Assembly: GCA_003222975.1 (NCBI GenBank)
Contig: QHXN01000011.1
Span: 1 to 64,000, forward strand
Length of the DNA stretch: 64,000 bases
Source of the DNA: Acidobacteriota bacterium
GTDB lineage: Bacteria > Acidobacteriota > Blastocatellia > Pyrinomonadales > Pyrinomonadaceae
Direction of reading: 5' to 3'
The notes under the pieces are model-generated. The model did no database searches. It saw nothing but the letters and a program-made list of their open reading frames with translations, and was not told the DNA's origin. A program made the translations under genes and the position numbers. Positions 1-7,653 of the stretch are shown here, piece after piece. Every line of letters starts with the position of its first letter. Within the stretch, counting starts at the first letter, position 1.

Positions 1-124
1 GTCGATTAGACTTGAAGAGTCCATGGAGGACATTTATGGAAACCGTAAGCATTGTAATAGCAACAATGAAGGTCGCAGCGGCAAAGCTGAGCGGCATCAA
101 GGCATGGTCGCTTTTATCGTTCAT
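1..124 (-). CDS. Small membrane protein, N-terminus only (runs off window)
   Basis: An ATG at 124-122 on the minus strand opens a frame with no stop to the window edge (41 residues). The visible part has a polar start (MNDKSDHALMPLS) followed by one hydrophobic helix of about 20 residues (FAAATFIVAITMLTVSINVL). No family is recognised. Its upstream region holds the palindrome pair at 150-176, so it is divergent from the alcohol dehydrogenase gene and may share its regulator. No strong Shine-Dalgarno sequence is visible. Confidence 0.45.
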   Translation of the reverse strand, partial: MNDKSDHALMPLSFAAATFIVAITMLTVSINVLHGLFKSNR

Positions 125-149
125 TGTTCCCGTGCGCTAGTGGAAACTA

Positions 150-176
150 TGCACTTTCAGTGCAAGACTTTCAGTT
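150..176. promoter_or_regulatory. Palindromic operator pair upstream of the minus-strand membrane gene
   Basis: TGCACTTTCAGTGCA (150-164) is a perfect inverted repeat around TTC. The related half-conserved GACTTTCAGTT lies at 166-176, 14 bp centre to centre. The pair is 26-52 bp upstream of the minus-strand gene. Beside it, TGCAACGC (176-183) and GCGTTGCA (207-214) form a further inverted repeat enclosing CAGAT/ATCTG (187-199). The same core palindrome recurs at 269-289 and 45158-45178. The binding protein is unknown. Confidence 0.55.
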
Positions 177-246
177 GCAACGCACTCAGATAAAATCTGA
201 AAGGGAGCGTTGCAGGACGTGGCCCCTATTGAAATAGAAGAGGCGC

Positions 247-289
247 GACTTTCAGTCATCGCCGAAATCTATGCACTTTCAGTGCATAG
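247..289. promoter_or_regulatory. Tandem palindromic operator upstream of the alcohol dehydrogenase
   Basis: GACTTTCAGTC (247-257) and a 21-bp palindrome at 269-289 (9-bp arms around TTC, core GCACTTTCAGTGC) sit 27 bp apart centre to centre, 52 bp upstream of the dehydrogenase start. The arrangement, including spacing and TTC centres, is repeated at 45135-45178. The arms outside the core differ between loci but stay complementary, which points to selection on dyad symmetry. Confidence 0.65.
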
Positions 290-340
290 TGGTTTGATCT
301 ACTTGTCAAAGAACTTTTTTCCACTTACTTAGGAGCAATA

Positions 341-1360
341 ATGAGCACGAAAATGAAGGCAGCACAGATAAGCAAAGCAGGTGGCGATTGGGAACTAGTC
401 GAGCGCGACGTTCCCGAACCGGGTCCCGGCCAGGTGCGCGTGAAGGTCGAGGCATGCGGCATTTGCCACAGCGACGCGCTGGTCAAAGACGGCATCTGGC
501 CCGGTCTTCAGTATCCACGCGTGCCGGGTCACGAAATTGCCGGGCGGGTCGATGCCGTGGGGGCCAACGTCACCTCATGGGCAGTTGGTCAGCGAGTCGG
601 CGTCGGTTGGCATGGCGGCCATTGCTTCGTGTGCGAGCAATGCCGGCGTGGTGACTTCGCCATGTGCGTCAATCGCAAAGTCACCGGAATCGATTTTGAC
701 GGTGGTTATGCAGACCATGTGATCGTGCCGGCCGCGGCACTCGCCGCAATTCCCGTCGATCTGCCTGCGGAAGAAGCCGGGCCATTCATGTGCGCGGGCG
801 TAACCGTCTTCAACGCGCTGCGAAACTCAGGCGCGCGCGCCGGAGAGGTGGTCGCGGTGCACGGCATCGGCGGACTCGGGCATCTCGGTGTCCAGTACGC
901 GCGCCGGATGGGATTCAACACAGTGGCCATTAACCGGGGAAGGGACAAAGAAGAGTTAGCGCGACAACTCGGCGCGCAGCATTACGTCGACGCGACCGCG
1001 CAGGACGTCGTGGCCGAGTTACAGAAACTCGGCGGCGCGAGTGTGATCCTCGCGACTGCACCAAATGCCCAGGCCATCTCCGGACTGGTGGACGGATTGG
1101 CGCCAAGTGGAAAACTGCTGGTTCCTGCGGCACCGCTGGAGCCGCTCTCAATCAACGTCTTCTCGCTCATCACGAAACGCAGCTCTGTTGCCGGTTGGTA
1201 TTCCGGCACGGCGAAGGACTCACAGGACACGCTCGAGTTCAGCGCTTTGAGTGGCGTCCATCCGATGATTGAGAAATACCCGCTCGATCGAGTAGCCGAG
1301 GCTTACGAACAAATGCACAGTGGAAAAGTGCGGTTCCGTGTCGTTTTAACTCTTGACTGA
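341..1360 (+). CDS. Zinc-dependent alcohol dehydrogenase
   Basis: A 339-residue medium-chain dehydrogenase/reductase, full length for the family; it should oxidise an alcohol or reduce an aldehyde with NAD(P). Visible marks: catalytic zinc ligands in CGICHSD (Cys about residue 40) and GHE, structural-zinc cysteines in CFVCEQC...C (spacing C-x2-C-x2-C-x7-C), and the Rossmann motif GIGGLGHLG near residue 175. AGGAG lies 6-10 bp before the ATG, supporting this start. It stands alone after the tandem palindromic operator at 247-289 and is probably inducible. Substrate is not evident; closest in style to AdhP/AdhA-type enzymes. Confidence 0.93.
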   Translation: MSTKMKAAQISKAGGDWELVERDVPEPGPGQVRVKVEACGICHSDALVKDGIWPGLQYPRVPGHEIAGRVDAVGANVTSWAVGQRVGVGWHGGHCFVCEQCRRGDFAMCVNRKVTGIDFDGGYADHVIVPAAALAAIPVDLPAEEAGPFMCAGVTVFNALRNSGARAGEVVAVHGIGGLGHLGVQYARRMGFNTVAINRGRDKEELARQLGAQHYVDATAQDVVAELQKLGGASVILATAPNAQAISGLVDGLAPSGKLLVPAAPLEPLSINVFSLITKRSSVAGWYSGTAKDSQDTLEFSALSGVHPMIEKYPLDRVAEAYEQMHSGKVRFRVVLTLD

Positions 1361-1375
1361 TGAAATCCTACTCGA

Positions 1376-1643
1376 ATGGGCAAACTATCTAGTCTTGAGT
1401 TTTTCAGAAAAGCGGCTGAGACCGGAGAGGCTCCCGCCGAGGGTTCTCGCTTCTCTACCCTCCGACAATCGCGAAACGTTAGGTTTCCGACTGATAGAGG
1501 TTGGCCCCGGCACGGCAACGATGGAACTCATTGCCGATACTGAAATCCATGCGAATCCAATGGGGACGATCCACGGCGGAGTATTTCACGAATATTGGAG
1601 GGCTTGGCGCGCTGAGCAGGAAATTAATTCCATAGGCGCTTGA
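1376..1643 (+). pseudogene. Frameshifted, truncated PaaI-type hotdog thioesterase
   Basis: Two frames carry consecutive parts of one protein. From the ATG at 1376 the frame reads LEFFRKAAETGEAP, like the N-terminus of PaaI-family thioesterases; a different frame then gives LGFRLIEVGPGTATMEL and HANPMGTIHGGVF, the conserved hotdog core with the HGG motif. Similarity ends after GGVF (about 1590), where the usual C-terminal half is replaced by unrelated sequence to the stop at 1641-1643. One frameshift plus a missing C-terminus indicate a dead gene. Family assignment rests on motif recall. Confidence 0.65.
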
Positions 1644-1657
1644 TTTGTGGATTGTTG

Positions 1658-1906
1658 TTAGCTGGACGCACCGGTGTCGCTTTTCAGGGCCGCGCCAATC
1701 AACATCGTGGGTGCGAGCGTAATCAAGAAGAACAAGTGGTACCAGATTGAAAACTTCCGCCAGAGCATGTAATGCACCGGCAGAAACAGGATCACCATGA
1801 TCGCAGCGGCTACTTTAGGAGCAACTCTGTTGGGCGCTATTGTTGCGCAAACGAAGCCCGCACTCAACGAAGACACCCGGCCCAAGTCGTGTCCTGACTT
1901 TTTCAT
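1658..1906 (-). pseudogene. C-terminal fragment of a small multi-pass membrane protein
   Basis: An 82-residue frame with two clear hydrophobic helices (AAAIMVILFLPVHYMLW and YHLFFLITLAPTMLIGAAL). The pattern resembles the last half of small bacterial membrane proteins with a G(F/Y)VxAxIAP...WY motif. The first 15 residues (MKKSGHDLGRVSSLS) look unrelated and there is no good ribosome site, so this is probably a remnant in the debris zone between the dehydrogenase and repeat R1. It could still be a small intact gene. Confidence 0.35.
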
Positions 1907-1960
1907 GTTATGGTCAACACTCTGCTCCAGCTAACTCCCACAGTAGGCCACAGTAGGGAG

Positions 1961-2092
1961 GTGGTTGGTGGGCGCTTGGTGGGCTTGCGTGCCGACTCGT
2001 GCGGATAATTGCGGTGCTTTGACGGCGACTGTGGGTTGAAAATATCCGCAATTGCTTGCTCAGAGCTTCTGGGTGACGGCGCTTGGTCGGAC
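1961..2092 (+). repeat. Dispersed repeat, copy R1 (lacks the tRNA-Ser part)
   Basis: About 130 bp closely matching 19880-20010 and 36845-36970: it begins TTGGTGGGCGCTTGGTGGGC and ends near GCTTGGTCGGAC. Unlike R2 and R3 it does not continue into the tRNA-Ser 3' half; it switches to GTAATGACCGGTGCAG, a string that also occurs near 37220 beyond R3. The copy therefore looks truncated or recombined. Confidence 0.8.
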
Positions 2093-2134
2093 GTAATGAC
2101 CGGTGCAGTTTCCGGCTGTTATAAAAATTCCGAC

Positions 2135-2230
2135 GATGAGAAAATCCTGCCTTCGGACTGCACATTGCGGAGGGTGAAATATCTCAACAACGTTATTGAG
2201 CAAGGCCACCGCGCGATCAGGCGGAGTTGA
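2135..2230 (+). mobile_element. IS6-family transposase remnant
   Basis: The frame ending at 2230 reads KILPSDCTLRRVKYLNNV then IEQGHRAIRRS. This matches the conserved stretch near the third catalytic acidic residue of IS6/IS26/IS240 DDE transposases (usual form RxVKYLNNxVEQDHRxIKR). Only about 30 residues survive; the usual continuation is absent and no terminal repeats are visible. It lies directly after R1. Confidence 0.6.
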
Positions 2231-2419
2231 GAACTCTCCCGCTTGGATTTTGCTAACTCCCGTGATAGCCTGCCGCAGTTTCCGATTCGACGGTGCGACG
2301 AGTGTGACGCGGCTAGGCCGACGCCGGCCGGTCTAGTCATCTCCAAAGCATCCCGATGAAGAGCCTATTCTAGAGCGCTATGTCGGCGCCGCAAAGTCTG
2401 TCTCAGGCGTTAGTCAAGT

Positions 2420-3271
2420 ATGAATTCGCAGGAGTGTCATGTTCGGATGGGCGCAGAGGCCTCTCCCTGGCGGCACGGCACCGGCATCGGGGAGATCGCC
2501 TCGCTGTGGACAAACCGCCGGGCTCTCTGGTCACTCGCCGTCCACGATCTGAGGAAAACGTACGCCGGTACGGTGGGGGGGGCGCTGTGGACGTTTCTGA
2601 CGCCGCTTATACCGCTTCTCATCTTTTCCGCAATCTTCGCGTTCGCCCTGAAACTTCCGCTGGGAGGCGCGCCCTACATCTTCGGCTTCGCCGCAGCCTA
2701 CGTTCCGTGGCTGCTTCTTTCGGCTTCCATCTACGGCGCGACGGGTTCGTTAGTCGAACACCATTACCTGGTCAAGCGAGTCCGCTTTCCTGTTGAGATT
2801 ATCCCTGCGGACGCGGTGCTCGTGCACACGGTGCCGCACGCATTCCTTCTGGCGCTGGTGGGCGCCGCGTGTTTAGCCGGCGGTTACGGCAGCCCTCTCG
2901 GGCTGCTGCTCGTCCCGTACTTCTACCTCTGCTTGGTCGCCTTCACGGTGAGCGCCGGCCTGCTGTTGTCGTCGGTCACGGTGGTCGTGCGAGACTTACA
3001 GCAGGCGTTGCCTTCGGCCATGCAGGTCTGGTTCTGGCTGACGCCCATCGCCTGGGCCGGCGCTCAACTTTCGCCCCGCGGGCAGACGCTGCTCGCGCTT
3101 AACCCCGCCAGCTACATCGTGTCGGGCTACCGGCATGCACTGATGCCCAAGGTGTTCGCCGCCCCCACCGCGTACGAGACGGCGACGTTCTGGGTCATCT
3201 CTCTCGGCATGCTCTTGGTTGGATCAACGTGCTTCAGACGCCTGCGCGCCCACTTCTGGGACTGCCTGTAG
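2420..3271 (+). CDS. wzm: ABC-2 type polysaccharide export permease (Wzm/TagG-like)
   Basis: A 283-residue inner-membrane permease of the ABC-2 polysaccharide/polyol-phosphate exporter family. About six hydrophobic segments are visible (for example TFLTPLIPLLIFSAIFAFAL, VPWLLLSASIYG, LLLVPYFYLCLVAFTVSAGLLL). The N-terminal RALWSLAVHDLRKTYAGTVGG and the middle FPVEIIPADAVLV motif are typical. It should pair with the Wzt ATPase three genes on (6355-7653) to move a lipid-linked polysaccharide across the inner membrane. First gene of the operon; the 190 bp before it hold its promoter but no clear operator. Confidence 0.9.
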   Translation: MNSQECHVRMGAEASPWRHGTGIGEIASLWTNRRALWSLAVHDLRKTYAGTVGGALWTFLTPLIPLLIFSAIFAFALKLPLGGAPYIFGFAAAYVPWLLLSASIYGATGSLVEHHYLVKRVRFPVEIIPADAVLVHTVPHAFLLALVGAACLAGGYGSPLGLLLVPYFYLCLVAFTVSAGLLLSSVTVVVRDLQQALPSAMQVWFWLTPIAWAGAQLSPRGQTLLALNPASYIVSGYRHALMPKVFAAPTAYETATFWVISLGMLLVGSTCFRRLRAHFWDCL

Positions 3272-3325
3272 CGCCGAATTCTGATTTGCCGGTGAGACCC
3301 GAGCCAAGAGTTGCTTTAAGACCAG

Positions 3326-6300
3326 ATGTCCCTCCCGTTCACGGATAGAGATTACATTTCGCCCGGCCTACGCGTGGTCTTGCCTGACGCTCACTTCCCG
3401 CACATGCGTCCGGGCGACCGCCTGAGCCACCCCTGGAAGTACCTCCGCCGCGAAGTCCCACACCGCTGGTACGTCGATGAACGATACCCACTGATGGGTT
3501 TCATGAATCGCGACGAGGCGACCCTCCTTTACAACGTCGCGCTGCAATTCACGGGCAGGCCCGCACTGGAGATAGGGGCTTGGCTTGGGTGGTCCACCTG
3601 TCACCTCGCGCTGGCCGGGGTGAGGCTCGACGTTATTGACCCCGCTCACGCCGATCCTGAGTTCCGTGCTGTCGTCGAGCGGTCGCTCGCCGGGTGCGGC
3701 GTGTCCGCAAACGTCAACCTCACCGCCGGTCGGAGTCCGGAAGGGGTCGAGGAGGTCGCCGCGGGGCGCATCGAAAAATGGAGTCTGTTCGCCATAGACG
3801 GAGACCACGAGGGGTCGGCGCCGGAGCGCGACGTGCGCGCCTGCCTGCCGCACGCCGATCGGGACTGCGCCTTCGTCTTTCATGACCTGGCTTCGCCGGA
3901 GGTCGCCGCGGGGCTCCGCTTACTGGAGCGCGAAGGCTTTCAAGTCCTCGTCTATCAAACCCAGCAGATCATGGGGCTCGCCTGGCGGGGGCAGGTGACT
4001 CCCGTCGCGCACGTCCCCGACCCCGAAGTCGCGTGGCAGCTCCCGCACCACTTGGTCGGGCTGCCTGTGTCGGGCGTCGATTTCGGTGCGCCCGCCGGTG
4101 CCCGCGCCCCTTCGCCGAACGGTTCGGGTGGGCCGGCGGAGTCGGCCCAGGGGATTGTCGAGTCCCTCGGGAGCGACGGGCGGCGGCGCGCCGCCGCCCG
4201 GCTGCTCCGGGAGGGCTACGAAGCAGACGCGGGCGCGGGAGGCTGGCAGCCGTCCGTCTGCATCGTGTCGAACGAAATCGTCGGGCCGTTCAAGAACGGC
4301 GGGATAGGGACCGCGATGACCGGCCTGGCGGAACACCTCGCCGCCGCGGGCAGCCGCGTGACAGTCCTTTACACGGGAGGCGTCTGGGCTCCCGACGTGC
4401 AACTCGGCGGTTGGAAGAGGCGCTACGCGGAACTGGGGATAGAGTTCGCCGCACTCTCCATCGAGGAGATGAGGTCGGTCGGCGGCCCTGTGAAGGACTG
4501 CGGCTTCGGAGTCCCTCACCTCGTCTACGAGTACCTCGCCGCGAGGCACTTCGACGTGGTTCACTTCAACGACTGCGGCGGCGAAGGGAGCGTCTGCCTC
4601 GTCGCCAAAAAGCTCGGGCTCGCGTTTCAGGAGACGCTGCTCGTCGTGGCCCTCCACAGCCCTTCCGAGTGGGTGCTCGAACTGAACCACACGCTGCCTA
4701 CGAGCCTCCTCCTGTCGGCCTACAACTACGCCGAGCACCTGAGCGTGAAGTGTGCAGACGTACTGTGGAGCCCGAGCCGCTACCTCATCGAGTGGGCCTG
4801 GCAGCGCGGCTTCGAGCTGCCCGAGCAGACGTTCGTACAACAATACTGTCTCCCTTCGCAGCGCCTGAGGGAGAAGGGGCAGGGGCCGGCAGACTTCCCC
4901 GCGGTGAACTACGGTCGCGTGTCGCTGCCGAACGAGATAGTCTTCTTCGGCCGCCTTGAGGAGAGGAAAGGGCTGCGGCTGTTCTGCAACGCCGTGCACG
5001 CTCTGAGGCAGGAGTTCGCCGAACGAAAGGTGTCCGTGACGTTCCTGGGCAAGGCGGAGAAGTGCGGCGGCGTGGACAGTCTGGAGTACATCGCGCGGCG
5101 CTCCGCAGAGTGGCAGTTCCCCGTCCAGACCTTAACGAACCTGGGCCAGCCCGAGGCGCTGGCGTACCTGATCGAGGGCGGGAGGCTCGCCGTCATGGCG
5201 TCGCCCGCCGACAATTCGCCCTGCACGGTCTACGAGGCCCTGTCGTGGGGAATTCCGTTCCTCGCCTCGCGCGTGGGAGGCGTCCCCGAGCTGGTGCACG
5301 AGTCACATCATGAGCATGTGTTATTCGAGTGCACGGCGGAGTCGCTTTGCAAATCGCTGCTCGGCGCGCTCGACACCGGAGGGTGGGTCGCGGCGCCGTC
5401 GCAAACGCAGGACGAGATTCGGCGCGCGTGGAGCCGCTTTCACGCGGACGCACGACGATATCTGACGCCGCGCATGCCGGCAGAAAGCGCGCGCCGCGCA
5501 GTGGCCGTCGTGGACGGCGGGTCTCTGGCGGGGCTGCGGGAGACGCTCGAATCGCTCGCCGTGACCGACGCCGTGCGTCGCGTCGTAGTCCTGAATCGCC
5601 AGGGCGGGGAACTCCCGCAGACCGCGTGCGAGTTCTCCGTGCACAACATTGACCTCACCGTGGAGGAGGCCGGGGCGTTCGACGCGGAGATGGCGAAGCT
5701 GGAGGACGAGGCGGTTCTGTTGATTCACTCCGGCGTTCGAGTCCGCGCAGACGCGTTCGCCTTGATGCTGTCGGCGCTCGAAGGCGCGGGGGTTGACGGC
5801 CTCCAGCCTGCCGCCGAGGTCTCGGGGGCGGCGGCGCGAAAAACGGTGCTGCCGCTCGGCGGCGACCCGTCCTTCGCCCTCTTCATGGGCGCGACTTTCA
5901 CGGGCGGACTCCTCGTCAGCGGCGAAGCACTCAAGCGAGCCAGGCTCTGGCGCGAACTCGCGTTCGAGAGCACCTTCATGGGGCTCGCCGACTTCTGCGT
6001 GACACGCGGCATCAAGGTCTGGCCTTGCCCCCTACCCGTCTTCGAGTTGGCGGAGGACTGGACGGCAGGCGCCCCGGGGCTGCTCCCCGCGCGCCTGAAG
6101 GCGTTTGATGAGTGCGCGCCCCCCGACCGCTACTACATGCTCGCCACCGGCTACGGCACATCCGGGTACTGCGACGGTGCGGCGGGGCAGCCCGCCAAGC
6201 GAACGCTGACGGCCCTTGCGATGGTAGACCTCGGCCTGCTGCCGCTCCTGCGCGTCGCCTCCTGGTCGCGCAGGCGCGCGCGCGGTCTTCGGCAGCGCAT

Positions 6301-6358
6301 GCAGCCCGGCGGCCCCGTCGAACGCTACCTCGGGTGGCTCCTGCGGGGTAACAGATGA
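3326..6358 (+). CDS. Three-domain protein: methyltransferase-like, GT4 glycosyltransferase, GT2-like domain
   Basis: A 1010-residue cytoplasmic fusion. Residues about 60-235 form a class I SAM methyltransferase-like domain (EIGAWLGWST at 82-91, AIDGDHEGS, HDLASPE). Residues about 307-700 are a GT-B family 4 glycosyltransferase: N-terminal SNEIVGPFKNGGIGT loop, and the donor-binding region with SPADNSPCTVYEALSWGIP near 625-643. Residues about 720-910 resemble a degenerate GT2-type domain (VAVVDGGSLAGLRETLESL, VLLIHSGVRVRADAF, FTGGLLVSGEAL). A C-terminal basic tail may contact the membrane. It lies between wzm and wzt and overlaps wzt by 4 bp, so it likely builds or caps the exported glycan. 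Activity of the end domains is uncertain. Confidence 0.8.
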   Translation: MSLPFTDRDYISPGLRVVLPDAHFPHMRPGDRLSHPWKYLRREVPHRWYVDERYPLMGFMNRDEATLLYNVALQFTGRPALEIGAWLGWSTCHLALAGVRLDVIDPAHADPEFRAVVERSLAGCGVSANVNLTAGRSPEGVEEVAAGRIEKWSLFAIDGDHEGSAPERDVRACLPHADRDCAFVFHDLASPEVAAGLRLLEREGFQVLVYQTQQIMGLAWRGQVTPVAHVPDPEVAWQLPHHLVGLPVSGVDFGAPAGARAPSPNGSGGPAESAQGIVESLGSDGRRRAAARLLREGYEADAGAGGWQPSVCIVSNEIVGPFKNGGIGTAMTGLAEHLAAAGSRVTVLYTGGVWAPDVQLGGWKRRYAELGIEFAALSIEEMRSVGGPVKDCGFGVPHLVYEYLAARHFDVVHFNDCGGEGSVCLVAKKLGLAFQETLLVVALHSPSEWVLELNHTLPTSLLLSAYNYAEHLSVKCADVLWSPSRYLIEWAWQRGFELPEQTFVQQYCLPSQRLREKGQGPADFPAVNYGRVSLPNEIVFFGRLEERKGLRLFCNAVHALRQEFAERKVSVTFLGKAEKCGGVDSLEYIARRSAEWQFPVQTLTNLGQPEALAYLIEGGRLAVMASPADNSPCTVYEALSWGIPFLASRVGGVPELVHESHHEHVLFECTAESLCKSLLGALDTGGWVAAPSQTQDEIRRAWSRFHADARRYLTPRMPAESARRAVAVVDGGSLAGLRETLESLAVTDAVRRVVVLNRQGGELPQTACEFSVHNIDLTVEEAGAFDAEMAKLEDEAVLLIHSGVRVRADAFALMLSALEGAGVDGLQPAAEVSGAAARKTVLPLGGDPSFALFMGATFTGGLLVSGEALKRARLWRELAFESTFMGLADFCVTRGIKVWPCPLPVFELAEDWTAGAPGLLPARLKAFDECAPPDRYYMLATGYGTSGYCDGAAGQPAKRTLTALAMVDLGLLPLLRVASWSRRRARGLRQRMQPGGPVERYLGWLLRGNR

Positions 6359-7653
6359 CGGGACGCGAAACGGCAATCGCCTTCGACAGCGTGGTGAAGA
6401 ACTTTCGGTACTTCGCCTCGCCACTCCAACGTGTCAAGGAGGCGCTGCACCCTCTGGGGAAGGTCTATCACACGCCGCTGCCGGTCCTGCGCGGCGTCAC
6501 CTTCGACATCCCGCGCGGGCAGACCGTTGCCGTACTGGGGCCGAACGGGGTGGGAAAATCGACGCTGCTCCACCTGGCCGCCGGAGTCATCGAGCCGTCC
6601 TCCGGCGTCGTGACGGTCAGCGGCAGCGTGTTCTCACTCCTCGACCTTGCGGGCGGCTTCGCCCCCGCGCTCACGGGGCGGGAGAACGTGCGCTTCTTCC
6701 ACGACGTGATCGCTAAGCGCGGCGGCGACCGGGCCGGGACGGAGCGGACGGTACAGGCGTTCGCCGAAATCGGCGAATACTTCGACCGCCCGCTGCGAAC
6801 CTATTCTTCCGGGATGCTCCTTCGGCTGGCCTTCGCCGCCGCCGTCGCCGCGGAGCCCGACATCCTGCTCATAGACGAGGTGATAGCCGTCGGCGACGCG
6901 CGCTTTCAGCAGAAGTGCTTCAGGAGGATTCGCGAACTGCGCGAGAGGGGCACGACGATTCTGCTCGTCACGCACGCGGCGGAGATAGCGCTCGGGTTGT
7001 GCGACCGTGTGCTGCTGTTCGACCGCGGCGAGCTCGTGTTCGACGGCGAGCCGGGGGCGGGCGTTGACCGCTACTACCGCCTGTTCTTCAAGGTGCCCGA
7101 GCGCCCGGTTCACGAAAGCTCGCCCGACACGCTCCGGTACGGGGCCGGCGGCGCGAAGATTGTGAGGAGCTTTGCGACGGCGGACGGGGTCGCCGAGGCG
7201 GCCAGCGTGGAGCGCGGCGACTGGGTCACGTTCGTCATGGAGGTCGAGTTCGAGCGCGCGGTCGCGGCGCCTCATTTCGGGCTCAGTTGTTCGACAAAAG
7301 AGGGCATTCGCATCTACGCGACGACGACCGCGCTGCTGGGCGAGAGCCCCGCGCCCGCCTCGACCGGCGAGCGTCGGCGCGTGGAGATAACGTTCGTGCA
7401 GTCGGTCGCCGTCAGCGACCTCTTCATCGACCTGTCAGTCTTCGAGATGGAGCACGGTTCGGTCACCATCCTCGACGCGCGCATGGGTACCCTACACCTC
7501 ACCGTCACCTCGTCGCGCTACTGCATGGGCATGGTGGACCTCGACGCCGCCTACAATGAGGCGACGCTGCGTCCGGGCGCCGCGAACCCCGCCGGGCCGC
7601 GGCTGCACGCTTCGGCAGCGCGGGCGAAGGGCGGCCCGGAGACTCACACATGA
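6355..7653 (+). CDS. wzt: Polysaccharide ABC exporter ATPase with C-terminal Wzt carbohydrate-binding domain
   Basis: 432 residues. The nucleotide-binding domain has Walker A GPNGVGKST (62-70), signature YSSGM (150-154), Walker B ILLIDEV (170-176) and a switch His in VTHAAE. The extra C-terminal part (about 260-410) with SFATADGVAEAASVERGDW matches the beta-sandwich Wzt_C domain that, in the known family, binds the glycan terminus before export. The preceding gene's methyltransferase-like domain may make that terminal mark (inference). The start overlaps the upstream stop by 4 bp and the stop overlaps the next start: translational coupling. Confidence 0.92.
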   Translation: MTGRETAIAFDSVVKNFRYFASPLQRVKEALHPLGKVYHTPLPVLRGVTFDIPRGQTVAVLGPNGVGKSTLLHLAAGVIEPSSGVVTVSGSVFSLLDLAGGFAPALTGRENVRFFHDVIAKRGGDRAGTERTVQAFAEIGEYFDRPLRTYSSGMLLRLAFAAAVAAEPDILLIDEVIAVGDARFQQKCFRRIRELRERGTTILLVTHAAEIALGLCDRVLLFDRGELVFDGEPGAGVDRYYRLFFKVPERPVHESSPDTLRYGAGGAKIVRSFATADGVAEAASVERGDWVTFVMEVEFERAVAAPHFGLSCSTKEGIRIYATTTALLGESPAPASTGERRRVEITFVQSVAVSDLFIDLSVFEMEHGSVTILDARMGTLHLTVTSSRYCMGMVDLDAAYNEATLRPGAANPAGPRLHASAARAKGGPETHT

